From JAJTHB01 sp033763775 (GTDB lineage Bacteria > Pseudomonadota > Alphaproteobacteria > Rickettsiales > SXRF01), in assembly GCA_033763775.1 (NCBI GenBank), contig JANRJW010000013.1, positions 124,001-188,000 of the forward strand: a stretch of DNA of 64,000 nt, in the 5' to 3' direction. Positions 1 to 8,171 of the stretch are shown here, piece after piece (positions within the stretch are counted from its first letter, which is position 1; each line of letters begins with the position of its first letter). The notes beneath the pieces were generated by a model. That model had not been told where the DNA came from. It saw nothing but the letters and a program-made list of their open reading frames with translations, and searched no databases. A program made the position numbers and the translations under genes.

Positions 1-594
1 TTGATGGAAGAAGCGGGCGGTATTGCAGCGCGTGATAAAAAAAGCATTCAGCTGCTCATTAAAACGCTGCTGCTATCCGGCCTTGGCATGACGATTGCCG
101 GCGGTAGCTATCCCGCAAGTCAGGGGGAGCATATGATAGCGCACACGATGGAGATGATGACGCATCACCGTCCCAGCCACTCTGCCACTTCGCCACTTAA
201 CCACGCGCTGCACGGCGAAGCGATTGCGGTGACCACCCTTATCATGGCCGCCATGCAGGAAAAACTGCTACGCAGCAACGTATCGTTTCGGCCGGATGAT
301 TTTTCCACTGAGCGGATGATTCATCTGTTTGGTAGCGAAGTTGCTACACAATGTCGTAAGGCCTTTGATGGAAAGATGGCGCTCGTGAATATCACCGCCA
401 AGCCCGACTGGTCTCGGGTTTTTACTGAGATTGAAAAAGTAATCATCCCCAGTGCGCATATTGAAAAAGCGTTGATGGCTGCCGATGCACCCACACACTA
501 CACGCAGCTGGGCTGGCTGGATGCTGATGTAGAAAACGCCCTCAATTTTGCCCGCTACACGCGCGAGCGTTTTACGTTTCTGGATATTCAATAA
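1..594 (+). CDS. sn-glycerol-1-phosphate dehydrogenase-like protein, C-terminal part (5' end outside window)
   Basis: This is the C-terminal ~197 residues of an iron-containing alcohol dehydrogenase-type protein. The stretch SGLGMTIAGGSYPASQGEHM near residue 27 matches the metal-binding helix region of the EgsA/AraM glycerol-1-phosphate dehydrogenase family, where a Ser-Gly...Ser-rich-Glu-His motif precedes a second metal-ligand His. The reaction would be NAD(P)H-dependent reduction of dihydroxyacetone phosphate to glycerol-1-phosphate. The frame is open at base 1, so the real start lies upstream; the TTG at base 1 is not a credible start. It converges on ccmB. The family call is fairly safe, the substrate less so. 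Confidence 0.65.
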   Translation: MMEEAGGIAARDKKSIQLLIKTLLLSGLGMTIAGGSYPASQGEHMIAHTMEMMTHHRPSHSATSPLNHALHGEAIAVTTLIMAAMQEKLLRSNVSFRPDDFSTERMIHLFGSEVATQCRKAFDGKMALVNITAKPDWSRVFTEIEKVIIPSAHIEKALMAADAPTHYTQLGWLDADVENALNFARYTRERFTFLDIQ

Positions 595-596
595 AG

Positions 597-635
597 CCCT
601 CGCCCTTTTAGGGAGAGGGTTGGGTGAGGGTTTTT
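597..635. terminator. Hairpin between convergent genes, likely bidirectional terminator
   Basis: CCCTC-G-CCC at 597-605 pairs with GGG-T-GAGGG at 622-630 and is followed by five T residues that run into the ccmB stop codon. It sits between two convergent genes. The sequence is also a REP-like palindrome of a type common between bacterial genes; a related CCCTCACC sequence occurs at 15521. Confidence 0.5.
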
Positions 636-1263
636 ACTCCACCGCCACTTTGAGCACCGCCGCACACACAAAACACGCAAGCGGCCAGAGCGCCAGTGCC
701 ATGGCGCCGAGAAATAAAAGCGCCCCTGCCCCGCTGCTGGATGCAGCAAAGATCGCGACCGGCACAAACAGCGGCAGCGTGATTAACGCCTGCAGCAGCC
801 CGCCGCGTTTCGCGCCCAGTGTCAGGCTGCTTGCAATGGCGCTGATCGCGATCATCGAAAACGAGGCAAGAAAAAGCTGCGCCAGCGCTTTCAGCGCTAC
901 GGCTGATTCAAGTCCGGCCAGCAGCGCCACCAGCGGTGATACCAGCAGAATGGGCAGCGTCACTGCCAGCCACTGGCCGGTGATTTTTGCAAGCACCAGC
1001 ACCTCCAGCGCCACTGGCCAGAGCAGGAATTGTTCCAGCGTGCCGTCCTCATAATCGCGTTCAAACAGCATGGGCATGGCTATAATAGAAGCGAGCAACA
1101 TCGCCACGCACATCACGGCGCCGGCGTGGCCGGCAAGCAGCTCGGGTGAGAGCGTAAAGGCAAACAGCGTGACGATAATAATATAAAAAGCGCACGCTCC
1201 GAACGCCCCGCCGCCGCGGCGGAATGATTGCGAGAGTGATTGTGAAAGGATGAGCTTAAACAT
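634..1263 (-). CDS. ccmB: Heme exporter protein CcmB (cytochrome c maturation ABC permease)
   Basis: CcmB is the membrane subunit of the CcmAB(C) ABC complex, which releases holo-CcmE during cytochrome c maturation. The 209-residue protein has about six hydrophobic segments and the family signature FERDYEDGTLEQ around residues 67-78. The length is close to the usual ~220. It starts one base overlapping the end of ccmA (ATG at 1263), which indicates translational coupling. ccmC, which often follows ccmB, is not here: the next gene is a convergent unrelated dehydrogenase. The remaining ccm genes lie 18 kb away at 19.3-23.3 kb. Confidence 0.9.
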   Translation of the reverse strand: MFKLILSQSLSQSFRRGGGAFGACAFYIIIVTLFAFTLSPELLAGHAGAVMCVAMLLASIIAMPMLFERDYEDGTLEQFLLWPVALEVLVLAKITGQWLAVTLPILLVSPLVALLAGLESAVALKALAQLFLASFSMIAISAIASSLTLGAKRGGLLQALITLPLFVPVAIFAASSSGAGALLFLGAMALALWPLACFVCAAVLKVAVE

Positions 1264-1868
1264 CAGCTGAAATCCCCTATCTCCAGCACATGGCTTGCCA
1301 CCGCTGAACTCATGCTATGGCTGGCGGCAATCACGATGCCGCCTTGCTTCACACGGGATTCAATCAGGCTCGCGGTTAGTAGCACCGCCTCTTCATCCAG
1401 AAAATTGGTCGGTTCATCCAGCAGCCAGAGCTTGCATGGCGCAATAATCAGCCGCGCGAGCGCCACGCGGCGCTGCCAGCCAGCAGAAAGCTCTTTGCAG
1501 GGGGTTTCCTGATAGCGGCCAAGGTTATAAAATTTAAGCGCGGCGGGCAGAAGCATCTCGGTGCCATACAGCCTGCCCCAGAAACGCAAATTTTCTTCCA
1601 CCGTCAAATCCAGCTTCACCGCGCTTTTATGCCCCACCATCATCAGTTGGCGTTTGAAGTCATCATTACTCTTGGTTCCTGTGCCTTCCCAGTAAATGTT
1701 CCCCTCAGTCGGCGCAATCAGACCCGCTATCATCTTGAGAAGGCTGGTCTTTCCGCTGCCATTGGCACCTTTGAGCAGTAATAGTGCGCCTTCCTGAAGA
1801 CAAAAGCCGAGGCCTTTGAATATCGTTCGTTCTGAGCGCATGCATGTCAGGTTTTCAGCCACGAGCAT
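1263..1868 (-). CDS. ccmA: Cytochrome c biogenesis ABC transporter ATP-binding protein CcmA
   Basis: This 201-residue ABC ATPase powers the CcmAB complex in heme handling. Walker A is GANGSGKT at residues 34-41, the signature is LSAGWQRRVALARL, and Walker B is LWLLDEPTNFLD, followed by the switch His in AASHS. The W in the ABC signature (SAGWQ in place of the usual SGGQ) is characteristic of CcmA. It is the first gene of a ccmA-ccmB pair on the minus strand, divergent from acnA, with about 77 bases between the two starts for both promoters. Confidence 0.92.
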   Translation of the reverse strand: MLVAENLTCMRSERTIFKGLGFCLQEGALLLLKGANGSGKTSLLKMIAGLIAPTEGNIYWEGTGTKSNDDFKRQLMMVGHKSAVKLDLTVEENLRFWGRLYGTEMLLPAALKFYNLGRYQETPCKELSAGWQRRVALARLIIAPCKLWLLDEPTNFLDEEAVLLTASLIESRVKQGGIVIAASHSMSSAVASHVLEIGDFS

Positions 1869-1945
1869 AAACGAACATTTAACCTTTAACCGTTAGAAAT
1901 GATTAGTCTTTTAATATTCTATCCCTATTCATAAGGAGCATCCCC

Positions 1946-4633
1946 GTGAAACACAAGTCGAAGAATTCGTTTGGCTCGCAGTCGGAACTGAAAGTAGGTA
2001 GCAAAAGCTACACCTATTTCGATCTGCCCAAAGCTTACAAAGCGCTGAAGCAGGACTTGTCGCGGCTGCCCTACTCCATCAAGATCCTGATGGAAAACCT
2101 CCTGCGCTATGAAGATGATGTGAGTGTGTCGAAAGGCGATATTGAGGCCTTCGGCGAGTGGTATGTGAATAAGAAGTCCGACCGCGAGATTGCTTTCCGC
2201 CCTGCCCGCGTGCTTATGCAGGATTTTACCGGCGTTCCGGCGGTGGTCGATTTAGCAGCGATGCGTGATGCGATGGCAAAACTCGGCGGCGATGCGGAAA
2301 AAATCAATCCCCTCTCTCCTGTTGATCTCGTGATCGACCATTCGGTGATGGTGGATCATTACGCCACCGAAGGCGCATTCGCCAAAAACGTTGATCTTGA
2401 AATGCAGCGCAATGGCGAGCGTTACGAGTTTCTGCGCTGGGGTCAGAATGCGTTCAATAATTTCCGCGTGGTGCCTCCTGGCACTGGCATTTGCCATCAG
2501 GTGAATCTTGAATATCTTGCGCAAGCGGTGTGGGTGCAGGGTGATGTCGCCTATCCCGATACACTGGTGGGCACTGATTCGCATACGACGATGATCAACG
2601 GCCTTGGTGTGCTTGGCTGGGGTGTCGGCGGTATTGAGGCGGAAGCGGCGATGCTCGGTCAGCCTGTTTCGATGCTCATTCCCGAAGTGGTGGGCTTCAA
2701 GCTGACAGGAAAACTCAAAGAAGGCACCACCGCCACCGACCTTGTACTCACTGTCACTAACATGCTGCGTAAAAAAGGTGTGGTGGGTAAATTCGTGGAG
2801 TTTTATGGCAGCGGGCTGGATAACCTGCCGCTGGCTGATCGCGCGACGATCGCCAACATGGCGCCGGAATATGGCGCGACCTGCGGTATTTTCCCGATCG
2901 ATTCGGAAACTATCAACTACCTGAAACTCACTGGCCGCGACGCTGAGCGTGTGGCACTCGTTGAGGCTTATGCTAAGGCGCAAGGTTTCTGGCGCGATGC
3001 ATCGTATCAAGACCCTGTCTTCACTGACACGCTTGAGCTGGACATGAACACGGTTGAGCCATGCCTCGCCGGGCCAAAACGTCCGCAAGATAAGGTGGTA
3101 CTGAGCGTTGCCCATAAATCCTTCGCGGATTCGTTCGCTGATCTGGATAAAGATAAAAAAACGCCTGTGGCAAACCGCATTAAAGTTGGCGGTTATGAGA
3201 TGGGGCATGGCGATGTGGTCATCGCCGCGATTACTTCCTGCACCAACACCTCTAATCCTTATGTGATGATGGCAGCTGGTTTGGTCGCTCAAAAAGCAGC
3301 GGCAAAAGGCTTGAAACCGAAGCCATGGGTAAAGACTTCGCTCGCACCCGGCTCTAAAGTTGTGACCGAATATCTGGAAATGGCAGGGCTTGATAGGGCG
3401 CTCGATAGCGTTGGCTTTAACCTTGTGGGTTATGGCTGCACCACCTGTATCGGTAACTCCGGCCCGCTGAAAGATGAGATCGAAGCGGCGATTAAAGATA
3501 ACGGCCTCGTGGTTGCCTCGGTGCTTTCCGGCAACCGCAACTTTGAAGGTCGCGTGCATCCGCTGGTGAAAGCGAACTACCTCGCCTCGCCGCCACTCGT
3601 TGTCGCTTACGCCTTTGCTGGCACCATGAATCTCGACATCACCAAGGATGCGATTGCAACGGGCAGCGACGGCAAGCCAGTTTACCTGAAAGATATCTGG
3701 CCATCGAACAAAGAAGTGGCAGATGTGGTGATGAAATGCGTCACGGCCGAGATGTTCCGCAAAAAATATGCGGATGTGTTTGCTGGCGAAAAAGAATGGC
3801 AGCAGATTCCGGTGGGTAAAGGCAAAACCTATAGCTGGCCTGCTAAATCCAGCTACATCCAAAACCCGCCCTATTTCGATGGCATGGCGAAAGCTGCTGG
3901 TGATAGCGCGCAGGATATTGTGGGCGCTAAAATCCTCGGTCTGTTTGGTGATTCCATTACCACCGACCATATCTCGCCGGCGGGCAATATCTCCAAATCG
4001 TCTCCGGCTGCGAAATATCTGATGGCGATGGGCGTGGAGCCGAAAGACTTCAACTCCTACGGCGCGCGTCGCGGCAGCCATGATGTGATGATGCGCGGCA
4101 CCTTTGCCAATATCCGCATCAAAAACGAAATGCTCGGCGGCGAAGAGGGTGGCAATACCTTCTACAAAGGCGAGAAGATGTCGATTTATGATGCGGCCAT
4201 GAAATACAAAGCGGATAAAACCCCGCTCGTCGTGATCGCTGGTAAAGAATACGGCACTGGTAGCTCGCGTGACTGGGCGGCTAAAGGCACGATGCTTCTT
4301 GGCGTGAAAGCGGTGATCGCCGAAAGCTTCGAGCGTATTCATCGCTCGAACCTTGTGGGCATGGGCGTGCTACCGCTCGTATTCCACGGCGATATGACCC
4401 GTAAAACCCTGAACCTGACTGGTGAAGAAACCATCAGCCTGAAAGGTCTTGCTGGCGGTATCAAACCGCGTATGAAGGTCGATATGGTCATCACCCGTAA
4501 GGATGGCAGCAGCCAGACGGTTCCCTTGCTCTGCCGCATCGACACGCTGGATGAGGTCGCCTACTATCAAAATGGCGGCATTCTGCCTTATGTGGTGCGT
4601 GGGCTGCTCTCCAGCAAAGCGGAGGCTGCGTAG
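1946..4633 (+). CDS. acnA: Aconitate hydratase A
   Basis: This is aconitase of the AcnA/IRP1 type (895 residues, the normal length). It interconverts citrate and isocitrate in the TCA cycle through a [4Fe-4S] cluster. The three cluster cysteines are visible in ITSCTNTSNP (about residue 432) and GYGCTTCIGNSG (about 498 and 501). The C-terminal swivel domain contains the substrate-binding GSSRDWAAKG. The start is GTG at 1946, supported by AAGGAG at 1933-1938. It is divergent from ccmA; the 5' region contains AT-rich promoter-like sequence but no clear hexamer pair. Confidence 0.96.
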   Translation: MKHKSKNSFGSQSELKVGSKSYTYFDLPKAYKALKQDLSRLPYSIKILMENLLRYEDDVSVSKGDIEAFGEWYVNKKSDREIAFRPARVLMQDFTGVPAVVDLAAMRDAMAKLGGDAEKINPLSPVDLVIDHSVMVDHYATEGAFAKNVDLEMQRNGERYEFLRWGQNAFNNFRVVPPGTGICHQVNLEYLAQAVWVQGDVAYPDTLVGTDSHTTMINGLGVLGWGVGGIEAEAAMLGQPVSMLIPEVVGFKLTGKLKEGTTATDLVLTVTNMLRKKGVVGKFVEFYGSGLDNLPLADRATIANMAPEYGATCGIFPIDSETINYLKLTGRDAERVALVEAYAKAQGFWRDASYQDPVFTDTLELDMNTVEPCLAGPKRPQDKVVLSVAHKSFADSFADLDKDKKTPVANRIKVGGYEMGHGDVVIAAITSCTNTSNPYVMMAAGLVAQKAAAKGLKPKPWVKTSLAPGSKVVTEYLEMAGLDRALDSVGFNLVGYGCTTCIGNSGPLKDEIEAAIKDNGLVVASVLSGNRNFEGRVHPLVKANYLASPPLVVAYAFAGTMNLDITKDAIATGSDGKPVYLKDIWPSNKEVADVVMKCVTAEMFRKKYADVFAGEKEWQQIPVGKGKTYSWPAKSSYIQNPPYFDGMAKAAGDSAQDIVGAKILGLFGDSITTDHISPAGNISKSSPAAKYLMAMGVEPKDFNSYGARRGSHDVMMRGTFANIRIKNEMLGGEEGGNTFYKGEKMSIYDAAMKYKADKTPLVVIAGKEYGTGSSRDWAAKGTMLLGVKAVIAESFERIHRSNLVGMGVLPLVFHGDMTRKTLNLTGEETISLKGLAGGIKPRMKVDMVITRKDGSSQTVPLLCRIDTLDEVAYYQNGGILPYVVRGLLSSKAEAA

Positions 4634-4641
4634 ATATTGTT

Positions 4642-5292
4642 ATGGCGCATGGTAAGTGGATTTTTGTCGCTTTATTAATGGTTGCACAAGCGGTTCATGC
4701 GCAGGAGCAAACCAATCAAGTTACACCTATTCCCTATGATGTTTTCTTTAACACAGCGGCGGAACTTGCTCTGCTACGCGAAAAAAGAATCATCTCCGCA
4801 GAGCAGCTATTAACCATCATGCGCGAAGAGAAAGACTTTTTTCTGGTTGATGTACGAGACAAGGCAGATTACGAATCTCAGCATATCAAAGGCGCGATTA
4901 ATATCCCGCTTTCTAGTTTGATTATGAAAGATGTCCAAAAAATTATTCCCGACAAGAAAATGAAAATAATCGTTTACTGCAAAAATGCTCTTGAAATTAA
5001 TCCTACTCGAGAAGCTGGCCTTTCAATGCAAGCCTTTCCTGTATTTTATCAGCTTGGCTATGAAAACCTACATGAACTTGCCTCATATTCAGTATCAAAT
5101 TTAGAAAATCTGCCTTTCATAGAAACGGAAGAGGCAAAATCCCAGCGTTGTGATCAGATTTATTTTAACAAAAGCCCTGAATGTTACTCTGCTTGTATGG
5201 AGTATAAAAATAGAGTGCCCCCCGATTGCCCCAATAGATGCTCGGATGAGAAAGTTCAATTTATGAGTAATTGTATGGATAAAGCGAGCTAA
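4642..5292 (+). CDS. Secreted rhodanese-domain protein with Cys-rich tail
   Basis: A 216-residue protein with an N-terminal signal peptide (hydrophobic residues ~6-17, cleavage likely after VHA-Q). A rhodanese fold follows at about 45-150, with LVDVRDKADYESQHIKGAINIP and the putative active-site Cys in IVYCKNA. The catalytic loop is not the canonical CRxGxR, so sulfurtransferase activity is uncertain. The last ~50 residues contain six cysteines (RCDQ, ECYSAC, DCPNRC, NCMD), suggesting disulfides or metal binding in the periplasm. It lies 8 bases after acnA. Base composition is visibly more AT-rich than acnA, and no good ribosome-binding site precedes the ATG. Confidence 0.7.
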   Translation: MAHGKWIFVALLMVAQAVHAQEQTNQVTPIPYDVFFNTAAELALLREKRIISAEQLLTIMREEKDFFLVDVRDKADYESQHIKGAINIPLSSLIMKDVQKIIPDKKMKIIVYCKNALEINPTREAGLSMQAFPVFYQLGYENLHELASYSVSNLENLPFIETEEAKSQRCDQIYFNKSPECYSACMEYKNRVPPDCPNRCSDEKVQFMSNCMDKAS

Positions 5293-5371
5293 AAGACCCT
5301 GCTTTCAAGCAAAACCTGGGCTACACAAGGAAGTGATAGATTTTTGAAAAAAACAATGCCAGAACAACTGC

Positions 5372-5725
5372 ATGACTGAACTCACCGCTGAAACCGCTAA
5401 AAAAGACGACCTGACGCGCGTGATCGTGCTTGTGTATGGCATGCTCCAGACCGGCTCGCCCTTCTGGTGTTATGTGGCGGTGAAACCAAGCAAATACCAG
5501 CCTTTCATGCAGGCGCAGAAAGAAGGCAAGATTAATCTCTATGAGTTTAAGGAGTGGGGCGAGATCATCGTTTCCGGCGAAGGTCGCACCCCGCCGGACG
5601 ATATCACCCTCAAAGTTGCCGAGATGTATCAGACCGATCCGGCCACGTTGTTTCAGGTTGCAGACGTGGAAAAAGAGGTTGAACGAGTAACAGAAACAGA
5701 AAAGAAAAAGCTAAAAAAAGATTAA
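5372..5725 (+). CDS. Conserved hypothetical protein, 117 aa
   Basis: I do not recognise the family. The protein is soluble, with a compact N-terminal ~95-residue segment (a β-strand-like VIVLVYGML, then an aromatic FWCYVAVKPSKYQPF) and a charged Lys/Glu-rich C-terminal tail. No signal peptide or membrane segment is visible. Codon use in the first two thirds matches neighbouring conserved genes (G/C at third positions), which supports real coding. It stands alone between the rhodanese and the Pho-box region. Function unknown. Confidence 0.6.
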   Translation: MTELTAETAKKDDLTRVIVLVYGMLQTGSPFWCYVAVKPSKYQPFMQAQKEGKINLYEFKEWGEIIVSGEGRTPPDDITLKVAEMYQTDPATLFQVADVEKEVERVTETEKKKLKKD

Positions 5726-5753
5726 TAATTGGGTGGTTATTGTGGTTTTTGGG

Positions 5754-5805
5754 TTGTCACATAACTGTCATAACACGGGCAAAGGTACATTCACAAAACT
5801 GTCAT
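5754..5805 (+). promoter_or_regulatory. Tandem Pho-box-like sites upstream of the 82-aa membrane protein
   Basis: TTGTCAC-ATAA-CTGTCAT at 5754-5771 fits the PhoB box layout (two 7-mers of CTGTCAY type separated by 4 A/T bases). A second, weaker copy CATTCAC-AAAA-CTGTCAT lies at 5788-5805, 34 bases (about three turns) downstream. A TAATAT hexamer at 5828-5833 could be a -10 element. This suggests phosphate-responsive control of the gene at 5878. No phoB/phoR is in the window, so regulation is an inference from the motif. Confidence 0.5.
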
Positions 5806-5877
5806 GCACAATGACAACGAACTTGTGTAATATCAGAATCAGATAAACAGTATGAATACGAAGTTCAGGAAAAAACT

Positions 5878-6126
5878 ATGGCAAGCTTTGGACAGATAAT
5901 TGGTGGTGGTGCAACGGTCGCTGGCGCTGCTGTGGCAGGCGTTGGTGCATTTGCCAAAGAGGGAAAAATCCTCGAGTGGGCAGACAAAGTGCCGATGGGC
6001 AGCCTTGAGCCAAAAACCAAAGCTATCATTATGGGGCTCGGTCTTGCTGCCATTGGTGCGACTACTTTATTTATGTCGGGTAAGCCTCCTGAGAGCGAAC
6101 AAGGTAAAGGCGGTCCGTCCCTTTAA
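5878..6126 (+). CDS. Small membrane protein, glycine/alanine-rich, 82 aa
   Basis: An 82-residue protein with two hydrophobic segments: residues ~5-24, very rich in Gly/Ala/Val (IIGGGATVAGAAVAGVGAF), and ~50-66 (IIMGLGLAAIGATTLFM). A short charged loop separates them and the tail is polar. The first segment resembles a glycine-zipper helix. The ATG at 5878 is preceded by AGGA at 5867-5870. It is followed by a strong intrinsic terminator, so it is probably a monocistronic gene under the upstream Pho-box-like promoter. No family recognised. Confidence 0.6.
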   Translation: MASFGQIIGGGATVAGAAVAGVGAFAKEGKILEWADKVPMGSLEPKTKAIIMGLGLAAIGATTLFMSGKPPESEQGKGGPSL

Positions 6127-6150
6127 ATATCTCTTTTTTAGAAATACAAA

Positions 6151-6176
6151 AAAGCCCCCATCTGGGGGCTTTTTTT
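6151..6176. terminator. Intrinsic terminator
   Basis: AGCCCCC at 6153-6159 and GGGGGCT at 6164-6170 form a 7-bp GC-rich stem with a short loop, followed by six T residues; on the other strand the stem is followed by an A/T run too. It lies between the convergent 82-aa gene and phaR and could serve both. Confidence 0.85.
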
Positions 6177-6192
6177 GCTTGGTAGCTGGTCG

Positions 6193-6738
6193 CTAGCCGC
6201 GTTTGGCGCGTTTTGCTTTTGCTACCGGAACTACCTTTTCTTCGCTCTCTTCGCCCTGCCCCGCGCGCTGGAACATGCTGCCGAAGGGGTTGAACATCTG
6301 CACTGTCTTTTCAAACATGGCGACATTCTGGCGGGTCATTTCTTCAAACTGGTTCATCGGTGAATAATCGCCAATGGTGCGGCCAAACAGGCTCTTCATC
6401 TGTTCCTGATTGCTGGCAAAATTCAACATGCTGGCATTGAGATAGTTCTGCATGGTGCTGGCCATATTATCGTCATACAGGCGGATCACCGAGCGTAGAA
6501 ACGCTGTCGGCAGCAGGTGAAAGCCTTTAATTTCCTGCTCTAAGATAATCTGGGTCAGCACCTGATTGGTGAGGTCAGCGCCGTTTTGTGCATCCTGCAC
6601 AATGAAATCTTTGCCTTCTTTCACGCGCTTGCACAGGTCGTCCAGCGTGATGTAAGCGCTGGTTTCGGTGTCATAGAGGCGGCGGTTGGCGTATTTTTTA
6701 ACAATAATCGGCTGGTTGCTCGTGGTGGCGGCGTTCAT
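6193..6738 (-). CDS. phaR: Polyhydroxyalkanoate synthesis regulator PhaR
   Basis: PhaR represses phasin and PHA genes and binds PHA. The 181-residue protein opens with the PHB/PHA accumulation regulator DNA-binding domain (IVKKYANRRLYDTETSAYI, with the following DLCKRVKEGKDF). The PHB_acc repeat region (LTQIILEQE...) and a helical, Met/Gln-rich C-terminal part ending in a basic tail follow. I start at the ATG at 6738, preceded by GGAAAG, rather than a longer upstream frame. It is divergent from the PHA synthase genes with 72 bases between starts, where its own and the pha promoter must lie. Confidence 0.9.
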   Translation of the reverse strand: MNAATTSNQPIIVKKYANRRLYDTETSAYITLDDLCKRVKEGKDFIVQDAQNGADLTNQVLTQIILEQEIKGFHLLPTAFLRSVIRLYDDNMASTMQNYLNASMLNFASNQEQMKSLFGRTIGDYSPMNQFEEMTRQNVAMFEKTVQMFNPFGSMFQRAGQGEESEEKVVPVAKAKRAKRG

Positions 6739-6810
6739 AAATAACTTTCCAATTAACCTGAAAACACTATAGTTTCCCTTATCTTTTAGCATTATTTAAG
6801 GGCTGGGGCA

Positions 6811-7125
6811 ATGACTAATCCATACGCAGAGGCCGCCAAAAACCTCATGGATATGTGGCAAAAGCAGGTTTCTCACGCCATGCAGGACAAAGCCTTCCTG
6901 CAGGCGATGCTGGACATGATGCAAAGCTTGCAGCAAACTGCCGGCCATGGCCAGAAAACAACCGCCACCACCGCCCATCCTGCCGCTGCCGCTCATGATG
7001 AACCTCATGACCTGGCAAAGCTTGCCTTTCGCATTGGCGAGTGCGAACGACGGCTTAAAGCCCTCGAGCGAGCTGGAAAAGCTGCAAAAAGCCCTCGGAA
7101 GCGAAGCAGCAAAACGAAGCGCTGA
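6811..7125 (+). CDS. Short PHA-synthase-associated protein (PhaE-like, tentative)
   Basis: A 104-residue helical protein directly upstream of, and overlapping, phaC. The N-terminus (NPYAEAAKNLMDMWQKQVSH) resembles the start of PhaE or phasin-type proteins. A Pro/Ala/His linker follows, then a short heptad-like segment (LAFRIGECERRLKALE) and a very basic tail. Class III PHA synthases need a PhaE partner, and this gene is where one would sit, but it is far shorter than typical PhaE. The overlap with phaC is about 100-130 bases in another frame, which suggests translational coupling. Confidence 0.55.
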   Translation: MTNPYAEAAKNLMDMWQKQVSHAMQDKAFLQAMLDMMQSLQQTAGHGQKTTATTAHPAAAAHDEPHDLAKLAFRIGECERRLKALERAGKAAKSPRKRSSKTKR

Positions 7126-8107
7126 ACTGCTGGAAGGCATCCAGCGCTATCTCAGCACTCCCTACACCCGCCATATCAGCGAGCCACCAGCCATCTGGAA
7201 GCAAGGCAGCTCGCGGCTGCTGGATTACGGTGGCGATGGTGTGCCGCTGCTTTTTATCCCTTCATTGATCAACCGCTACTATATTCTCGATCTAAAGCCT
7301 GATCGCAGCCTGCTGCGCTATCTTTCTGATCAGGGCATCAGGCCGTTTGTGCTGGATTGGGGGGCGCCCGGCAAGGATGAATCCGATTTCGGGATTGATG
7401 ATTATGTAAACCAGCGAGTGCTGCCGGCGATTGATTTTCTTCATCGCGCCACTGGCCAGAACATCGCGCTTGCCGGCTATTGCATGGGCGGCGTGCTTTC
7501 GCTGGCAGCGGCACAGCTAGTGCCAAAGAAGCTCTCGTCGCTTTCCCTCTTTGCCACTCCGTGGGATTTTCATTGCCAATCTTTTGCCCCTTTTGTGCTG
7601 GGCGGCCAGTGGCAATCGATGATCGAGCAAGCGCTCTCGGCTGAGTCGAATGTACCGGCAGAGTGGGTGCAGTCGTTGTTTTACATGACCGACCCGTGGG
7701 TGTTTGAGCAGAAATTCCGCCGTTTTTTTGCGATGGATCCCACAAGCAACGCCGCGAGGGATTTTGTGGCGCTGGAGCGCTGGGTGAATGACGGTGTGCC
7801 GATGACGTCGCGTGTGGCGCGCGACACGCTGCTTGGCTGGGCACAAAAGAATGTGCTGGCGACGGGCGATTGGCGACTGGGGTCAAAATCGATTGATCCT
7901 AAAAAAATCAAACTTCCTACCTTCATGGTGATTCCAAAAAATGATCATATCGTGCCGTTTGATTGTGCATGGCCGCTGGCTGAATTGATGAATCATGCCA
8001 CGATTTTGAAACCCTCCAGCGGCCATGTCGGCATGATGGTGGGGCAGCGTGCGAGCAGGGAATGTTGGGAGCCTTTTGCCAGCTGGCTTGCTGCGTTGCA
8101 CAAGTAG
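6995..8107 (+). CDS. phaC: Poly(3-hydroxyalkanoate) synthase, short class III-like PhaC
   Basis: This enzyme polymerises 3-hydroxyacyl-CoA into PHA at the granule surface. The α/β-hydrolase core has the lipase-like box GYCMGG with nucleophile Cys ~163 (family-typical Cys in place of Ser). The likely catalytic Asp is in KNDHIVPFD and the His in SSGHVGMM. The ~371-residue length matches class III PhaC rather than the ~600-residue class I. The exact start is uncertain: ATGs at 6995, 6998 and 7007 all lie inside the preceding gene, and the family-like sequence begins around SELEKLQ, so an overlap of at least ~95 bases is unavoidable. Confidence 0.88.
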   Translation: MMNLMTWQSLPFALASANDGLKPSSELEKLQKALGSEAAKRSAELLEGIQRYLSTPYTRHISEPPAIWKQGSSRLLDYGGDGVPLLFIPSLINRYYILDLKPDRSLLRYLSDQGIRPFVLDWGAPGKDESDFGIDDYVNQRVLPAIDFLHRATGQNIALAGYCMGGVLSLAAAQLVPKKLSSLSLFATPWDFHCQSFAPFVLGGQWQSMIEQALSAESNVPAEWVQSLFYMTDPWVFEQKFRRFFAMDPTSNAARDFVALERWVNDGVPMTSRVARDTLLGWAQKNVLATGDWRLGSKSIDPKKIKLPTFMVIPKNDHIVPFDCAWPLAELMNHATILKPSSGHVGMMVGQRASRECWEPFASWLAALHK

Positions 8108-8171
8108 AAGCTGCCGATATCACTGGACTTTCCGGCTTTCAAAATCTACATACTGAGTCTTGTTTTTTGAT

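Noticed and set aside
2252..4342. 696-codon open frame antisense to acnA
   Set aside because: It lies wholly opposite a canonical aconitase, is His/Arg/Phe-rich in the way antisense frames of high-GC genes are, and shows no recognisable domain.
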